Part shown: positions 54,533-64,000 of the stretch, in pieces
Numbering within the stretch: position 1 is the first letter of the stretch
Layout of the letters: each line of letters starts with the position of its first letter
Assembly (NCBI GenBank): GCA_963383645.1
Contig: OY726560.1
Coordinates: 151,056,546-151,120,545, forward strand
Length of the DNA stretch: 64,000 nt
Source of the DNA: Muscardinus avellanarius
Taxonomy: Eukaryota > Chordata > Mammalia > Rodentia > Gliridae
Direction: 5' to 3'
Made by a program: the position numbers and the translations under genes
The notes under the pieces: generated by a model
What the model was told of the DNA's origin: nothing
Database searches by the model: none
Seen by the model: only the letters and a program-made list of their open reading frames with translations

Positions 54533-55072
54533 GCAGTACTGGGGATTGAACTCAGGAGCATTCTACCTCTGAGCTACATCCCCAATCCTATTTTTTAATT
54601 TTTTATTATTTATTTATTTTGCTGGTACTGGGGGTAGAACCCAGGAGCTTTTCTATCTCTGGGCTCCCAGACTTATTTTTTATACTTTGGAAACAGGGTC
54701 TCACTAAGTTGCTGAGAGCCTCATTAAGTAGCTGAGGCTGGCTTCGAACTTGTGCTATCCTCCTGTCTCAGCCTCACAAGTGCTGGGATTACAAGCGTGT
54801 GCCACCACACCTGGCTTTTATTCTTTATTTTTAAAGGGGTTCTTTTTTTTTTGTCTTTTTTGGAACCGGGGATTGAACCCAGAGCACCACACCTGCAAAG
54901 CAGGCTCTTTGCCACTGAGCTACATCCCAGCCCTTATTCTTTATTTTGAAACAGGGTTTCACTAAGTTGTGGAGGGTCTCACAAGTTGCTGAGTCTGTCT
55001 ATGAACCTGTGATACTTCCTTCTCAGCCTCCCAGTACTGGGATTACAAGTATATACCACCATGCTTGGCTTG
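54533..55072 (-). mobile_element. Antisense nest including a tRNA-Ala-like monomer
   Basis: Outer dimer: ID unit 54533-54600, B1 unit 54934-55072. An inner dimer (54623-54817) is followed by the single-unit SINE 54832-54933. That monomer is flanked by TTATTCTTTATTTT (54818-54831 and 54934-54947). It shares the anticodon-arm segment and the 'aaaaagacaaaaa' tail with 5538-5641. Confidence 0.9.
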
Positions 55073-55443
55073 GGTTTTGAATTTTGAAGTTTTGTGGTTT
55101 TTTTCTAAGATGGTGAAAAATCAATTTTCCTTCCTAATGGGAAAAAATATGTTCCTTGATTTGACTATAAAGTCCACACAGGGATAAGTGGTCTGTGATT
55201 ATATTGCTTTAGCAATGGGAAAAGCCCTGGAAGACATTGGCCCAGTGTACTGGGGCTTTCATGAACCTTTTTTGTCTTACCAGAAGTAATGCCCTGTGTG
55301 TATAATACCTTCATTTGTAATTGAGTGAGTGAGTGAGTAAGAGAGATAAGGTTGAGACTCAGTAGTACCAACCTGACTCAGCTGTGAGATACAGTATAGT
55401 TTTTCCCTTTCCCCTCATATGGTTCTTGTTTGATCCGTAAATA

Positions 55444-55673
55444 GTTGTTTTTTTTTTTTGTTTTTTTTTTTTGGTGGTACTGGGGGTGGAACCTAGAGGC
55501 TTTCTACCTCTGGGCTATACTCCCAGACCTATTTTATATTTTATTTGGAAACAGGGTCTCACTAAATTGCCGAGAGCCTCACTAAGTAGCTGAGGCTGGC
55601 TCGAACCTGTGCGATCCTCCTGTCTCAGCCTCCCAAGCGCAGGGGTTACAAGCGTGCGCCACCACGCCCGGCT
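55444..55673 (-). mobile_element. Dimeric SINE (antisense)
   Basis: Poly-T with one G, ID and B1 units ending 'gccaccacgcccggc'; 'atagttgtt' on both sides. 55073-55440 and 55674-56207 show no recognised feature. Confidence 0.93.
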
Positions 55674-56207
55674 TATAGTTGTTCATTTGAGGCCAAGTAA
55701 AAGGGCAAAGCCTAGACCTAATGGTGCATTTATTTGAAGACAGAGTTTTTGTTGGTAAGGACCTTTGGTGGCGGAATGACTGTACAAGCAATCCAAATGA
55801 GAGAGCAAATTAGTTTTGAACAAAGTTTTCAGAAAAAGCTAGGCAATTAAACACCAGCTGGGAGAAAGGTTACATCTATTTAATGATGTAAGTGCTAATT
55901 TTATGCATTTCTGCTAATAGCTCTAAAATGAACTTTTTTAAAATGAGGAAAGGAAAATGCCAATTTTTAGCTTAACTGTGCTTTGATTTAGTTCTCAGAA
56001 TCCTGTCTTTGAAAGTGATATCAAAGTACAGTTTTGGGGAGAACAAAGGGGAGAAGGGTATGTCCCAACACACTGCTATGTTTCCTGGGTGATATAAATT
56101 TATTACTGAAGGGTTTATCTTATCTTTTCAGGGTATTATGGTAATGACTTTGGAAAGTTGTAATTCAACCTGTACTTTCATTCCTTTATTCCCAAACCAT
56201 GGCTTCT

Positions 56208-56627
56208 TTTTGGTACTAGGGATTGAACCCAGGGTCGTTCTATCTTCATGCTATATCCTTAACCCTATTTATTTATTTATTTATTTGATACTGAGGATTG
56301 AACCAGGGGCATTCTACCTCCAAGCAACACCCCCAGCCCTATTTTTTATTCTTTAGTTTGAAACAGGGTCTCACTAAGTTGAGGAGGGCCTCACTAAGTA
56401 CCTGAGGCTGACTGCAAACCTAGGCTCCTCCTGTCTCACTCAGTCTCCCAAGTACCGGGATTACAAGTGTGCACCACCACTCCTGGCTTATTTTTTTTAG
56501 TTTTGAAACAATATCACTAGGTTGTTGAGGGCCTCACTTAAGTTGCTAAGGCTGTCCTTGAACCTGTGATCCTCTGGTCTCAGCTTCCCAAATACTGGGA
56601 TTACAGGTGCATGCCCCCATGCGTGGC
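56208..56627 (-). mobile_element. Antisense SINE nested in antisense SINE
   Basis: Outer ID unit 56208-56268 and B1 unit 56490-56627; (ATTT)n and inner dimer 56270-56487 between. Confidence 0.9.
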
Positions 56628-56916
56628 TAGATCCCTCTCTTAATAGAAGAGTCTAGAAATTCTTGAGTCCCTTTCCTAGGTGGCGTCCTTCATCTTTTAA
56701 GTATTCTTAGACTTACTTTTTGAAGTGTATTTCCTTCTGGTAGCTTTAAACCATCTTCTATGCCAACTCATTATGAGCTCTTGATATAATTTATGATATT
56801 TTACAACTTTAAACTCTTTCATTAATACATACCAGAGGCATCATCTTTGGATCAGGCTGATAGGATAGGAGCAAGCAACCAATACGGGTCCCCCAGTGTG
56901 CTATAATCACTTAAAC

Positions 56917-57085
56917 CAGTAATCCTCAATCTGCTGATCATTAGGATCACCTAGGGGAGATTAAACAAAGACTTATTCCAGGGCTCCATGCTAACCGATG
57001 GAGGCCACCTCAGAGGCGGAGCCCAGGGTCAGTATTTCATAAAGCTCTAGATGATGGGATGAGCAGCCTGGATTGACAACCACTG
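56917..57085. mobile_element. MER5A-type hAT DNA transposon
   Basis: 'cagtaatcctcaatctgctgatcattaggatcacctagggg' to 'gcctggattgacaaccactg', matching the ends and interior order of MER5A. No clear 8-bp duplication remains. Confidence 0.78.
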
Positions 57086-57800
57086 GGCTCGGTCTCACAC
57101 TGGGAAATCACCAGCTGCTAGAACTTCTGAATTGGATTAGTTCTCTAGCTGCATGCTGGAGAAATAATTACTGTTGGAGAGTTCAAGGAGATATGTTTTA
57201 AACTTTGCATTTAGAAGACGGCTCCTGCATCAAATTATTCGTTAACCTGTTTTCCTGCCTAATTAAGTTCTGAGAATTAAAGCATGGATGAGCTAACAAT
57301 CAGAACTTTCAATTCCTCATTCTTAAATGATTTTCTTGTCTGTTTAACTATGGTGTTTGTCTTTTCAGAGCAATAATATCCTTTGTCTTTAGCAGGAAAT
57401 GAAGGTTGGGTTGGTCTGATTATTTATGTATGCCCTGGCGCTTTTTTTTTTAAAGATACAGATGAACTCGCATATACATTTCAGCAGCAGCTATGTAAAC
57501 CCGGGCTTGTTTTTGGGCAGAGGGAGTGCCTTCACTCTGGGAGCTTGGAATGAATGACTCACGCTCCCAGCAGGCACCCAGTAGTACTCACTTGTTGGTA
57601 TGTATCAGGGAGATGGGGCATATGGTAACAGAAGTGTGCCCTGCCCATTGGACCTGAAATGAGAGTGGAGGTGCTGACCTGAGGGGTCCACTGTTTGGGC
57701 TTATTTCCAGTACCTACGATTTGTGGTGTATGTTCCCTTATTAATTTCACTTTATACTTTTGTGATTTGAAAGTAACTCTGTTCCTTACTAGAAGACTTT
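57086..57800. other. SINE-free intronic stretch with TAAT-rich core
   Basis: AT-rich block at about 57130-57370 with several homeodomain-type sites (ataattac, cctaattaag, attcgttaac) and, further on, an AP-1-like tgaatgactca (about 57550-57560). No gene or repeat. A possible enhancer, unproven. Confidence 0.35.
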
Positions 57801-57815
57801 GATAATATTATTATT

Positions 57816-58239
57816 ATTTTTTGTGGTACTGAGGGTGGAACTCAGGGGCTTTTCTACCTCCGACCTATACTCCCAGACCTATTTTATACTTTATTTGGAA
57901 ACAGAGTCTCACTAAGTTGCTGAGACCCTCACTAAGTAGCTGAGGCTGGCTTTGAACCTGCGCCCTCCTGTCTCAGCCTCCCAAGTGCTGGGATTACAAG
58001 CATGTACCACCACGCCCAGCAATAATCTTAAATTTTTTTTTTTTTGGTTGTGGCAATGGAACCCAGGGGCATTCGACCTCTTAGTTATAATCCCTGCCCT
58101 AGTTTTTATTCTTCTTGAAACAGGTCTCACTGAGTTGCATAGGGCCTCACTAAGTAGCTGAGGCTGTCTGCGAACCACAATCTTTTGGTGTTAGCCTCCC
58201 GAATGCAGGGATTGCAAGCGTGCGTCACCACACCCGGCT
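57816..58239 (-). mobile_element. Two antisense SINEs
   Basis: Dimers 57816-58019 and 58037-58239. The second is flanked by ATAATCTTAAATTTT (58022-58036 and 58241-58255). Confidence 0.92.
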
Positions 58240-58599
58240 GATAATCTTAAATTTTAAAACTTAACTGGTCAGTTTGAAATGTTTTCCTTTTGAATTTGTA
58301 TGTCATATTAGTATATACCTGGTGAAGGAAAAAGGTTAGAAAATAGCACGTTGGGTAGAGCAGTTCAATTCTGTGGTTGTTTGTGGAAGGATGGTATAAG
58401 CACACTGATCACTTCCCCTTTCATTCTACAGTCTCTGTCCCCTTTGTGACCATTAATCTTGCTGACAGGTTGTCCACTGCTAAGTTCAGTTGCTCTGTAT
58501 GCCTAGACTAATATCTGCATATGTCCTGTGTATAGATTGTGTTAATGCCAACTTTTTTTTCCCCCTTAGTGAAGAGTAACAGAGTAAAATAATTTTTTT

Positions 58600-58736
58600 T
58601 CATTCTTTATTTGGAAACGGTCTCACTCAGCTGTGGATGGCCTCACATTGTAGCTGAGGCTGGCTGTGAACCTGTGATTCTCCTGTGTCAGCCTCCCAAG
58701 TACTGGGATTACAAGTGTGCATCAGCATGCCTGGCT
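58600..58736 (-). mobile_element. SINE B1 unit (antisense)
   Basis: 'ggaaacggtctcactcagctgtggatggcc...gcatgcctggct'; no ID unit. 58775-58830 holds a short MIR/L2-like 'gtgtgccaggcactataccaggc'. Confidence 0.85.
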
Positions 58737-59029
58737 ATAGAATCTATTTAAAATCTGTTTACAAATGCATGTAATCCACAGACTTGAAGTGTCTGTCGTG
58801 TGCCAGGCACTATACCAGGCAGGAAAGTCATAGCAGTTCAACAAGATTTACTGAGTCTTCCTTCTTGGGTCAGTAACAATGTCTGTTTTGTCATTGGTAT
58901 GAAAAGTTTTGTGTACCTGCTAGTTTTAAGATAATTTAAGGTCATCCAGAATTTTTAACCAAGTCTTTTATTATGAAAATTGCATGGTTATTGTTTATTA
59001 TATTTATGGAAAGATAAATGCATTTAGGT

Positions 59030-59105
59030 CTGGGGCTATAGCTCAGTGGGAGGACTTGTCTACCATGTTAAAGGACATGTTCTATCCTCAACACTGCTCA
59101 AAACC
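59030..59105 (+). mobile_element. Diverged ID element
   Basis: 'gtctggggctatagctcagtgggaggacttgtctaccatgttaaaggacatg', an extended ID form without B1. Confidence 0.75.
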
Positions 59106-59137
59106 AACAACAAAACAAAACTCAAGATATTAGTGTT

Positions 59138-59352
59138 AGCTGGGCATGGTGGCACATGCTTGTAATCCCAGCATTTGGGAGGCTGAGACCGGAGGATCAC
59201 AATTTGTGGCCAGCCTCAGCTACTTAGTGTGGCCCTTTGCAACTCATTGAGACCCTGTTTCAAAGTAAAGAATAAAACAATAGGGCTAGAGGGTTCAGAG
59301 GTAGAATGCCCCTGGGTTCCATCCCTAGTACTGAAAAAAGAAAAAATTAAAA
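59138..59352 (+). mobile_element. Dimeric SINE (sense)
   Basis: Full dimer; flanks 'agatattagtgttag' and 'agatattagtcttag' form the target duplication. Confidence 0.93.
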
Positions 59353-59837
59353 AAGATATTAGTCTTAGTACAAATGGATGAAAATAATTGGTGGAGAAGC
59401 CCATTTTTACCCCTTACTTAATTTTATTCACTTAATTGTTGAATGAGTGCCTTTTAATTGTCACGCATTGTGATATGCCACAGAATTAAATAAACTGATA
59501 GAGGAGCTGAGACTCAGTAGTCTTTTACTTGGTTAGATGAAACTTTTTATATTTATTTTAACCATAAGTAGCAGATTTTGCCTTTTATTTACCTTCTGTT
59601 TGTTACACTGTTTCCCCCTCTCTGCTAGCTTTCCTTATTTTTCATTTAATAGCTCTAATTTGGCGGGTATCTTTCTGTTGCTGATTGATTTACACATTGT
59701 ATTTATCTTTTTCTGTGGTTTCACCAAACTTAGGACCCAGTATTCATTTTCTTATATGTAATCGAAGTTACCAGTATCCGTGTTTTTCTGAAGAATACGT
59801 TTTCCTCTCTTTATACTCTGCTTCTTTTCGCTCTTGT
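59353..59837. other. Intronic sequence, nothing recognised
   Basis: AT-rich, no repeat recognised. The open frame 59537-59761 has no recognisable motif. Confidence 0.4.
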
Positions 59838-60018
59838 TTTTGTTTTGGTCCCGGGGTAGAATCCAGTGATATTCTGCCTCTGAGCTCACCCTCAGCCCTT
59901 TTTACTTTTGGTTTTTGTGATAGGATCTGGCTGGTTGCTGAGGCCGACCTCAAACCTGTGATCGTCCTGTCTCAGCCTCCCCAGTACTGGGACTCCAGGC
60001 GTGAGCCACTGCGCCCTG
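59838..60018 (-). mobile_element. Old dimeric SINE (antisense)
   Basis: 'ggtcccggggtagaatccagtgatattctgcctctgagctcac' and a B1 unit ending 'gtgagccactgcgccctgct'. Confidence 0.85.
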
Positions 60019-60339
60019 CTCTGCCTCCTTAGACTCCCTTTCTCCCATGTGGAAAGTCTGGGAGGATGGCGGAAGCTGGCCGTTGTGCTTGGTTTGCCTT
60101 TTGGTCTGGACTTGGGTTGCTAGGACAGACTGGATGCCTAGGTAAACTGCATCGCAGCTGTGGCTTAATGGTTTATATTCTGAGGAAACAGAATTCCCGG
60201 GTATGTCTAGGCATTAAGACATTTCCATAAAATGTTTATCACTCCGAAAAAGCTTACAAGAATTATGACCCTACTATAAGGTTTAATAAGTAAAAAGCAC
60301 ATTGAAGTTGGGTTTTTTCTTTTACTGTGTGTGTGTGTG

Positions 60340-60543
60340 TGGGGGGGGTGCTGGGGATTGAACCCAGGGGCATTCTACATCCGAGCTACATGCCCAGCCT
60401 GATTTTTATTCTTTATTTTGAAAGAGGGTCTCACTATGTTGAGGAGGGTCTCACTAAGTAGCTGAGGCTGGCCGTGAACCTGGATCCTCTGGTCTCAGCC
60501 TCCCAAGTACTGGGATTGCAAGTGTATGCCACCATGCCTGGTT
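60340..60543 (-). mobile_element. Dimeric SINE (antisense)
   Basis: Short GT run and G8 tract before the ID unit; B1 unit ends 'gccaccatgcctggtt'. 60019-60327 has no recognised feature. Confidence 0.9.
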
Positions 60544-60639
60544 TACACTTTTTTTTTTTTTTAAAGCCACATATATACCCTTAAAATGAAAGTCTATGGG
60601 GGAATTATTGAGTGATAGGAACCTGAAGTTTTATTTTAT

Positions 60640-60852
60640 TTTATTTTTTTGGTGGTACTGGGGAATGAACCCAGTGCATTCTACTGCTGAGCTATACCCA
60701 CCCCCAACCCAATTTTATTTTTTTGTTTTGAAACAGGGTCTTGTTAGATTGCTAAGTCTCACTACTTGCTGAGATTGTCCTTGAACCTGTAATCCTTCTG
60801 TCTCAGTTTCCCAAGTACTAGGATTGCAGGCATGTGCTACCACGCTTGGCTG
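60640..60852 (-). mobile_element. Dimeric SINE (antisense)
   Basis: (ATTTT)n tail; flanks 'acctgaagttttatttt' and 'acctggagttttaaac' suggest the duplicated target. Confidence 0.88.
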
Positions 60853-60914
60853 GCACCTGGAGTTTTAAACACATACACATTTCCCAACCTGAGCTGAAAG
60901 TTACTAGCATATAT

Positions 60915-61060
60915 TATGACACGTGTGGAGTACTTGCACATAATTCATTTAATTCTCGTGAAAATCCTGATAGTCAGAATTCCCACTTAGAAAGAGGAAT
61001 CTGAGGTTGGGAGGGTTCAGAGCCTACAGCAGAGCTAGCATCCTAGCGCAGGCTGTGTCC
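60915..61060 (+). mobile_element. MIR
   Basis: 'gcacataattcatttaattctcgtgaaaatcctgatagtc...cccacttagaaagaggaatctgagg...cagagctagcatcc' follows MIR order. Confidence 0.8.
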
Positions 61061-61135
61061 ATGTCACAGCTGAGTGTTTTCATTCTGTCCAGCTTTTCAG
61101 TTCTAGAGGCTGCCCCAGGCCACCCTGGCACATTC

Positions 61136-61349
61136 ATTTTTTTTTTTTTTCGGTACCTGATATGGAACCCAGGGGCACTGTACCTCCGAGCTACACCCCT
61201 AGTCCTAGTTTTTAGTCTTTATTTTTGAAACAGGGTCTCACTGAGTTGTGAAGGGCCTCGCTAAGTAGCTGAGGCTGTCCATGAACTGTGATCTCCTGGT
61301 CTCTGCCTCCCAAATGCTGGGATTACAAGCATGTGCTACCACGCCTGGC
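61136..61349 (-). mobile_element. Dimeric SINE (antisense)
   Basis: Perfect 14-bp duplication ACCCTGGCACATTC (61122-61135 and 61350-61363). Confidence 0.95.
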
Positions 61350-61544
61350 ACCCTGGCACATTCTTATCTGTCATCTGGATCTCTGGATTCAAGCTTGCCC
61401 TCTCTTGTCCACCCTGTACACAATTATCCAAACTATCTCAAGTACAGATCAGCCCTACCTGTAGGAAGCAACTCGTGAGTTTGCCATTTGTTGTTTTGAG
61501 TTTGTTTCTATTTATTTTAGCTTTTCAGTTTCTTTTTTCCCCCC

Positions 61545-61737
61545 TCAGTACTGGGGATTGAACCCAGGGACATTCTACCTCTGAGCTGCATTCCCTGCTC
61601 TTTTTATTTGAAGCAATTCCTCAGCTATGTTGCTGACGGTCTCACTAAGCTGCTGAGGCTGTCCTTGAAACTGCGGTCATCCCGTCTCAGCCTCCCAAGC
61701 ATTGGTATTACAGGTGTGTGCCACCATGGCTTCAGCC
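61545..61737 (-). mobile_element. Dimeric SINE (antisense)
   Basis: 'cagtactggggattgaacccagggacattctacctctgagc' and a diverged B1 unit. 61738-62309 shows no recognised feature. Confidence 0.87.
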
Positions 61738-62309
61738 TCATTCTTACAACTCTCTATGTGTCATGGGCCAGTAGTACTAATGTGTAGAGTTTCTGTTGTA
61801 TTTAATAGATAATTGAGTGTCTGTTGTGTGTAAGCAGCCAGCTGGAGGCAACAGCAGTTCTGGTTTGTTTCTTTTGAAAAATGGTAAAGGTCTTGGCCCT
61901 GGACAAGGATGGTCTCATCAGGGCACCAGGTATTGAGGCGCTAGAGAGAGTAGGACTTGGTGTGAGAGAGAAAGGCGTTCTGAATGCTTCCTAGATTCTG
62001 CCGTGGGGAGTTGGGATGTTGATGGTGAGCTGGAAGCCCCTTGGAAACATGGTAGTGTCGCACCAGGTAATATTTGGTAGGGAAATTTATGGTATTCGAG
62101 ACGTGTTAGGGAGAGTAGTCCTGGAATGAGAGTGGGAAGTTGTGTTGTGATGTTACCAGGCTGGGTAGTGTTCAGCAGCACTGTCGGCCTTTATGTCTTT
62201 ATCTCAAATAGACCAGGTGACCGCGATGTTCACCACTTTGCGTGGTGGATCCTTGCAGTCTGATTGCACGCAACTTATGTGACTTTGGTTGTCCCTCCTT
62301 TCATGTCGT

Positions 62310-62800
62310 AGGTCCATCCATTTTGGAGCCTACTGTGTACTGTGCCCTGGGAACATGAAGCTGAACACAGAACAGGTTTCAGCGAGCTTCCTGTTCTTGA
62401 TGAGCTTCTGCGCAGTCAAGGAGACAGCCAAGTCAATAATTAGGTGCACTAAACTAAAAGGTGCTGAGAAGGAAGTTTTTACAGGGCTCAGAGGAGCCAA
62501 ACCGAGAGCCTGGTCAGCTCGACTGGTAGGTGGAGGGGGATGTGACCAGGAAGACCAGTGGCCCTTGTTCCGAGGTTGGAATGAAGAACTGGCAGAATTG
62601 GGCGGGAGCAGTGTTCCACACCTAGCCTGGGCTTAGTCTGGATGCCTGAAGACCAGGATGCCGGTGTGGGGAGGTGGAGGAGGGTAGACAGGGCTAGGTC
62701 ACACACGCATGTGGACTTTCAAGCCTTCCCAAGGAATTGGGACTTTATTCCCAAGGCTGTGGGGAGTAGGAGAAATAATGTGATCTGTTAGCAGTGCTCA
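62310..62800 (-). mobile_element. L2 LINE 3' part (antisense)
   Basis: 'gagcctactgtgtactgtgccctgggaacatgaagctgaacac', 'aaaggtgctgagaaggaag', 'cagtgttccacac', 'ggaattgggactttattcccaaggctgtggggag', 'ataatgtgatctg' follow the antisense order of the L2 3' end. Confidence 0.72.
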
Positions 62801-63047
62801 TGTTTATCCTTTTTTAATGCCAAATATACTTCACATATTAATATTAAACAAATTAGACTTGAGGGCAAAGGCTTACTTGAAACAAAGACAGTTATTAACA
62901 TCCTGATACAAATTTTCAAGAGTGCTTTATCAGGAAGATATTCTAATCCTGAATCTTTGTATACTTAACAACTATATCTCAAAAGAAAATTAAGAAATTT
63001 AAAAAATTAAGAAAAATACAAAGTATGATATTTTAAAAAGTAAAACC

Positions 63048-63231
63048 TCAGCCAGGCATGGTGGCGCACGCTTGTAATCCCCACGCTTGGGAGGCTGAGA
63101 CAGGAGGATTAGCGAGGCTCTCAGCAACTTAGTGAGACCCTGTTTACAAATAAAATATAAAATAGGTCTGGGAGTATAGCCCGGAGGTAGAAAGCCTCTG
63201 GATTCTACCCCCAGTACCACAAAAAAAAAAA
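63048..63231 (+). mobile_element. Dimeric SINE with shortened B1 unit
   Basis: Sense dimer lacking about 25 bp of the B1 unit. Target duplication AAAAAGTAAAACC (63035-63047 and 63232-63244). Confidence 0.94.
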
Positions 63232-63569
63232 AAAAAGTAAAACCACCATAAAGCTAATAGGTTAAACAGTCAAAAAAATTAGCAAATATTTAGAGGATTT
63301 GAACAAATAATTGACTAGGTAACTATAATGAATCTTCACCTACAGTTGCTTCATAGTGTTTTCACTTGTTTGAGTTCGATACTACAAAACACATTAATAT
63401 CATGATCTGGTGAATAATACGTGTATGTATGTACAGACCAGAAACAAAAGTTACATGAATGCTGCTGCTGCTGAATGCTTTTTCTCTTTAGATGTGCACA
63501 TTTTCAATATTCTGTTTTGTTGCTATTAATGCTTATTACAAAAAATTGATTTCATGGTATTTTTTATTT

Positions 63570-63740
63570 GCAGTACTACAGATTGAACCTAGGTATTTGT
63601 ACATGGTAGGCAAGAGCACTATCTACCTTCCTACCCCTTTTTATTTTGAGACAGTCTTACTAAGTGGCCCAGGCTGGCCTTTCTCTTGCTTCAGCCTCCT
63701 GTGTAGTTGGGATTACAGGGGTGTGTGTTACGCCTGGCTT
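63570..63740 (-). mobile_element. Old dimeric SINE (antisense)
   Basis: 'gcagtactacagattgaacctaggtatttgtacatggtaggcaagagcac' (extended ID) and a worn B1 unit. 63741-64000 holds no recognised feature. Confidence 0.8.
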
Positions 63741-64000
63741 CATGATGCATTAATAAGTTGACTCCCCTTTTTCTTGAAAAGGCTGTTAAATATGTCTAGA
63801 GAGAGAAGCGTTCACAGATTGGCTTTCCGAATCGCCCCATACCAAGCTTCCAGTGTCCTGTTAACACTGTGTCCTTCCCGTTGCTAAAACAAAGAGGACT
63901 TTGACTTCAATTTTTACTGAGTCAAGACCATCTGATATGTTCATCTGCTTCTCTTCTGTTGCTAATTTTAGCACATCATCTTTTCTTCCAGACTTAGAGG

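Larger units (their letters stand above)
42417..64000 (+). other. INPP5F: INPP5F intron 1 (continues beyond window)
   Basis: It starts with the donor GTGAGC. No sequence able to encode the expected next residues (ATDLLLAWNP) is seen up to 64000, so intron 1 is at least 21.6 kb. The acceptor-like 'cttttcttccag' at the right edge is not followed by that codon series. Confidence 0.85.

Noticed and set aside
63950..64000. Acceptor-like polypyrimidine tract and cag at the right edge as INPP5F exon 2
   Set aside because: The bases after the cag do not encode the expected A-T-D-L-L-L series, and the exon 1 phase would not fit.

Overview
The window is mammalian genomic DNA from a rodent of the squirrel-related group. 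The main evidence is well over 100 copies or pieces of a dimeric SINE: a 7SL-derived B1 unit joined by an A-rich linker to a tRNA-Ala/ID-type unit (B1-dID organisation). MLT1 and other MaLR LTRs, MIR, L2, MER5-type hAT elements and a L1 insertion complete the repeat set. The SINE subfamilies differ from those I associate with ground squirrels and marmots, so a sister lineage such as mountain beaver or a dormouse is possible. That is inference only.

Only one protein-coding exon can be supported. It is coding exon 1 of INPP5F (SAC2), 42320-42416 on +, 32 codons plus one base, followed by a consensus splice donor. It lies in a CpG island (about 41345-42560) with a tandem array of GC boxes. Everything from 42417 to the right edge is intron 1, and exon 2 is not in the window. 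Everything left of about 41.3 kb is intergenic; in human and mouse BAG3 lies upstream of INPP5F, and no BAG3 exon is recognisable here.

Layout. 1-24 kb: very SINE-dense, with antisense and sense MLT1-type LTRs broken up by SINE nests, plus two candidate ERV LTRs (4.8-5.5 kb, 7.4-7.7 kb) and a SINE-poor stretch at 10.1-11.9 kb. 24-32 kb: a solo MaLR LTR with perfect 5-bp target duplications, many CA repeats grown from SINE tails, and SINE-free stretches at 25.4-26.5 and 28.7-29.8 kb. 32.7-36.1 kb: a three-level nest, SINE[L1[SINE]], with target-site duplications at all three levels. The L1 has a 5' UTR and a broken ORF1 but no sense ORF2; it carries an antisense ORF2 piece instead. 36-41 kb: MaLR and ERVL LTRs, an old core-SINE and a MER5 element. 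41.3-42.6 kb: INPP5F promoter and exon 1. 42.6-64 kb: intron 1, with SINEs, MIR, MER5A and L2 and several SINE-free stretches.

I found no new gene system. The most informative structure is the SINE biology: repeated insertion of SINEs into the A-rich linker of older SINEs, always in the host's orientation; onion-like triple nests; re-use of the same target site; a subfamily with a hairpin in its left unit; and a separate single-unit family that still looks like tRNA-Ala.
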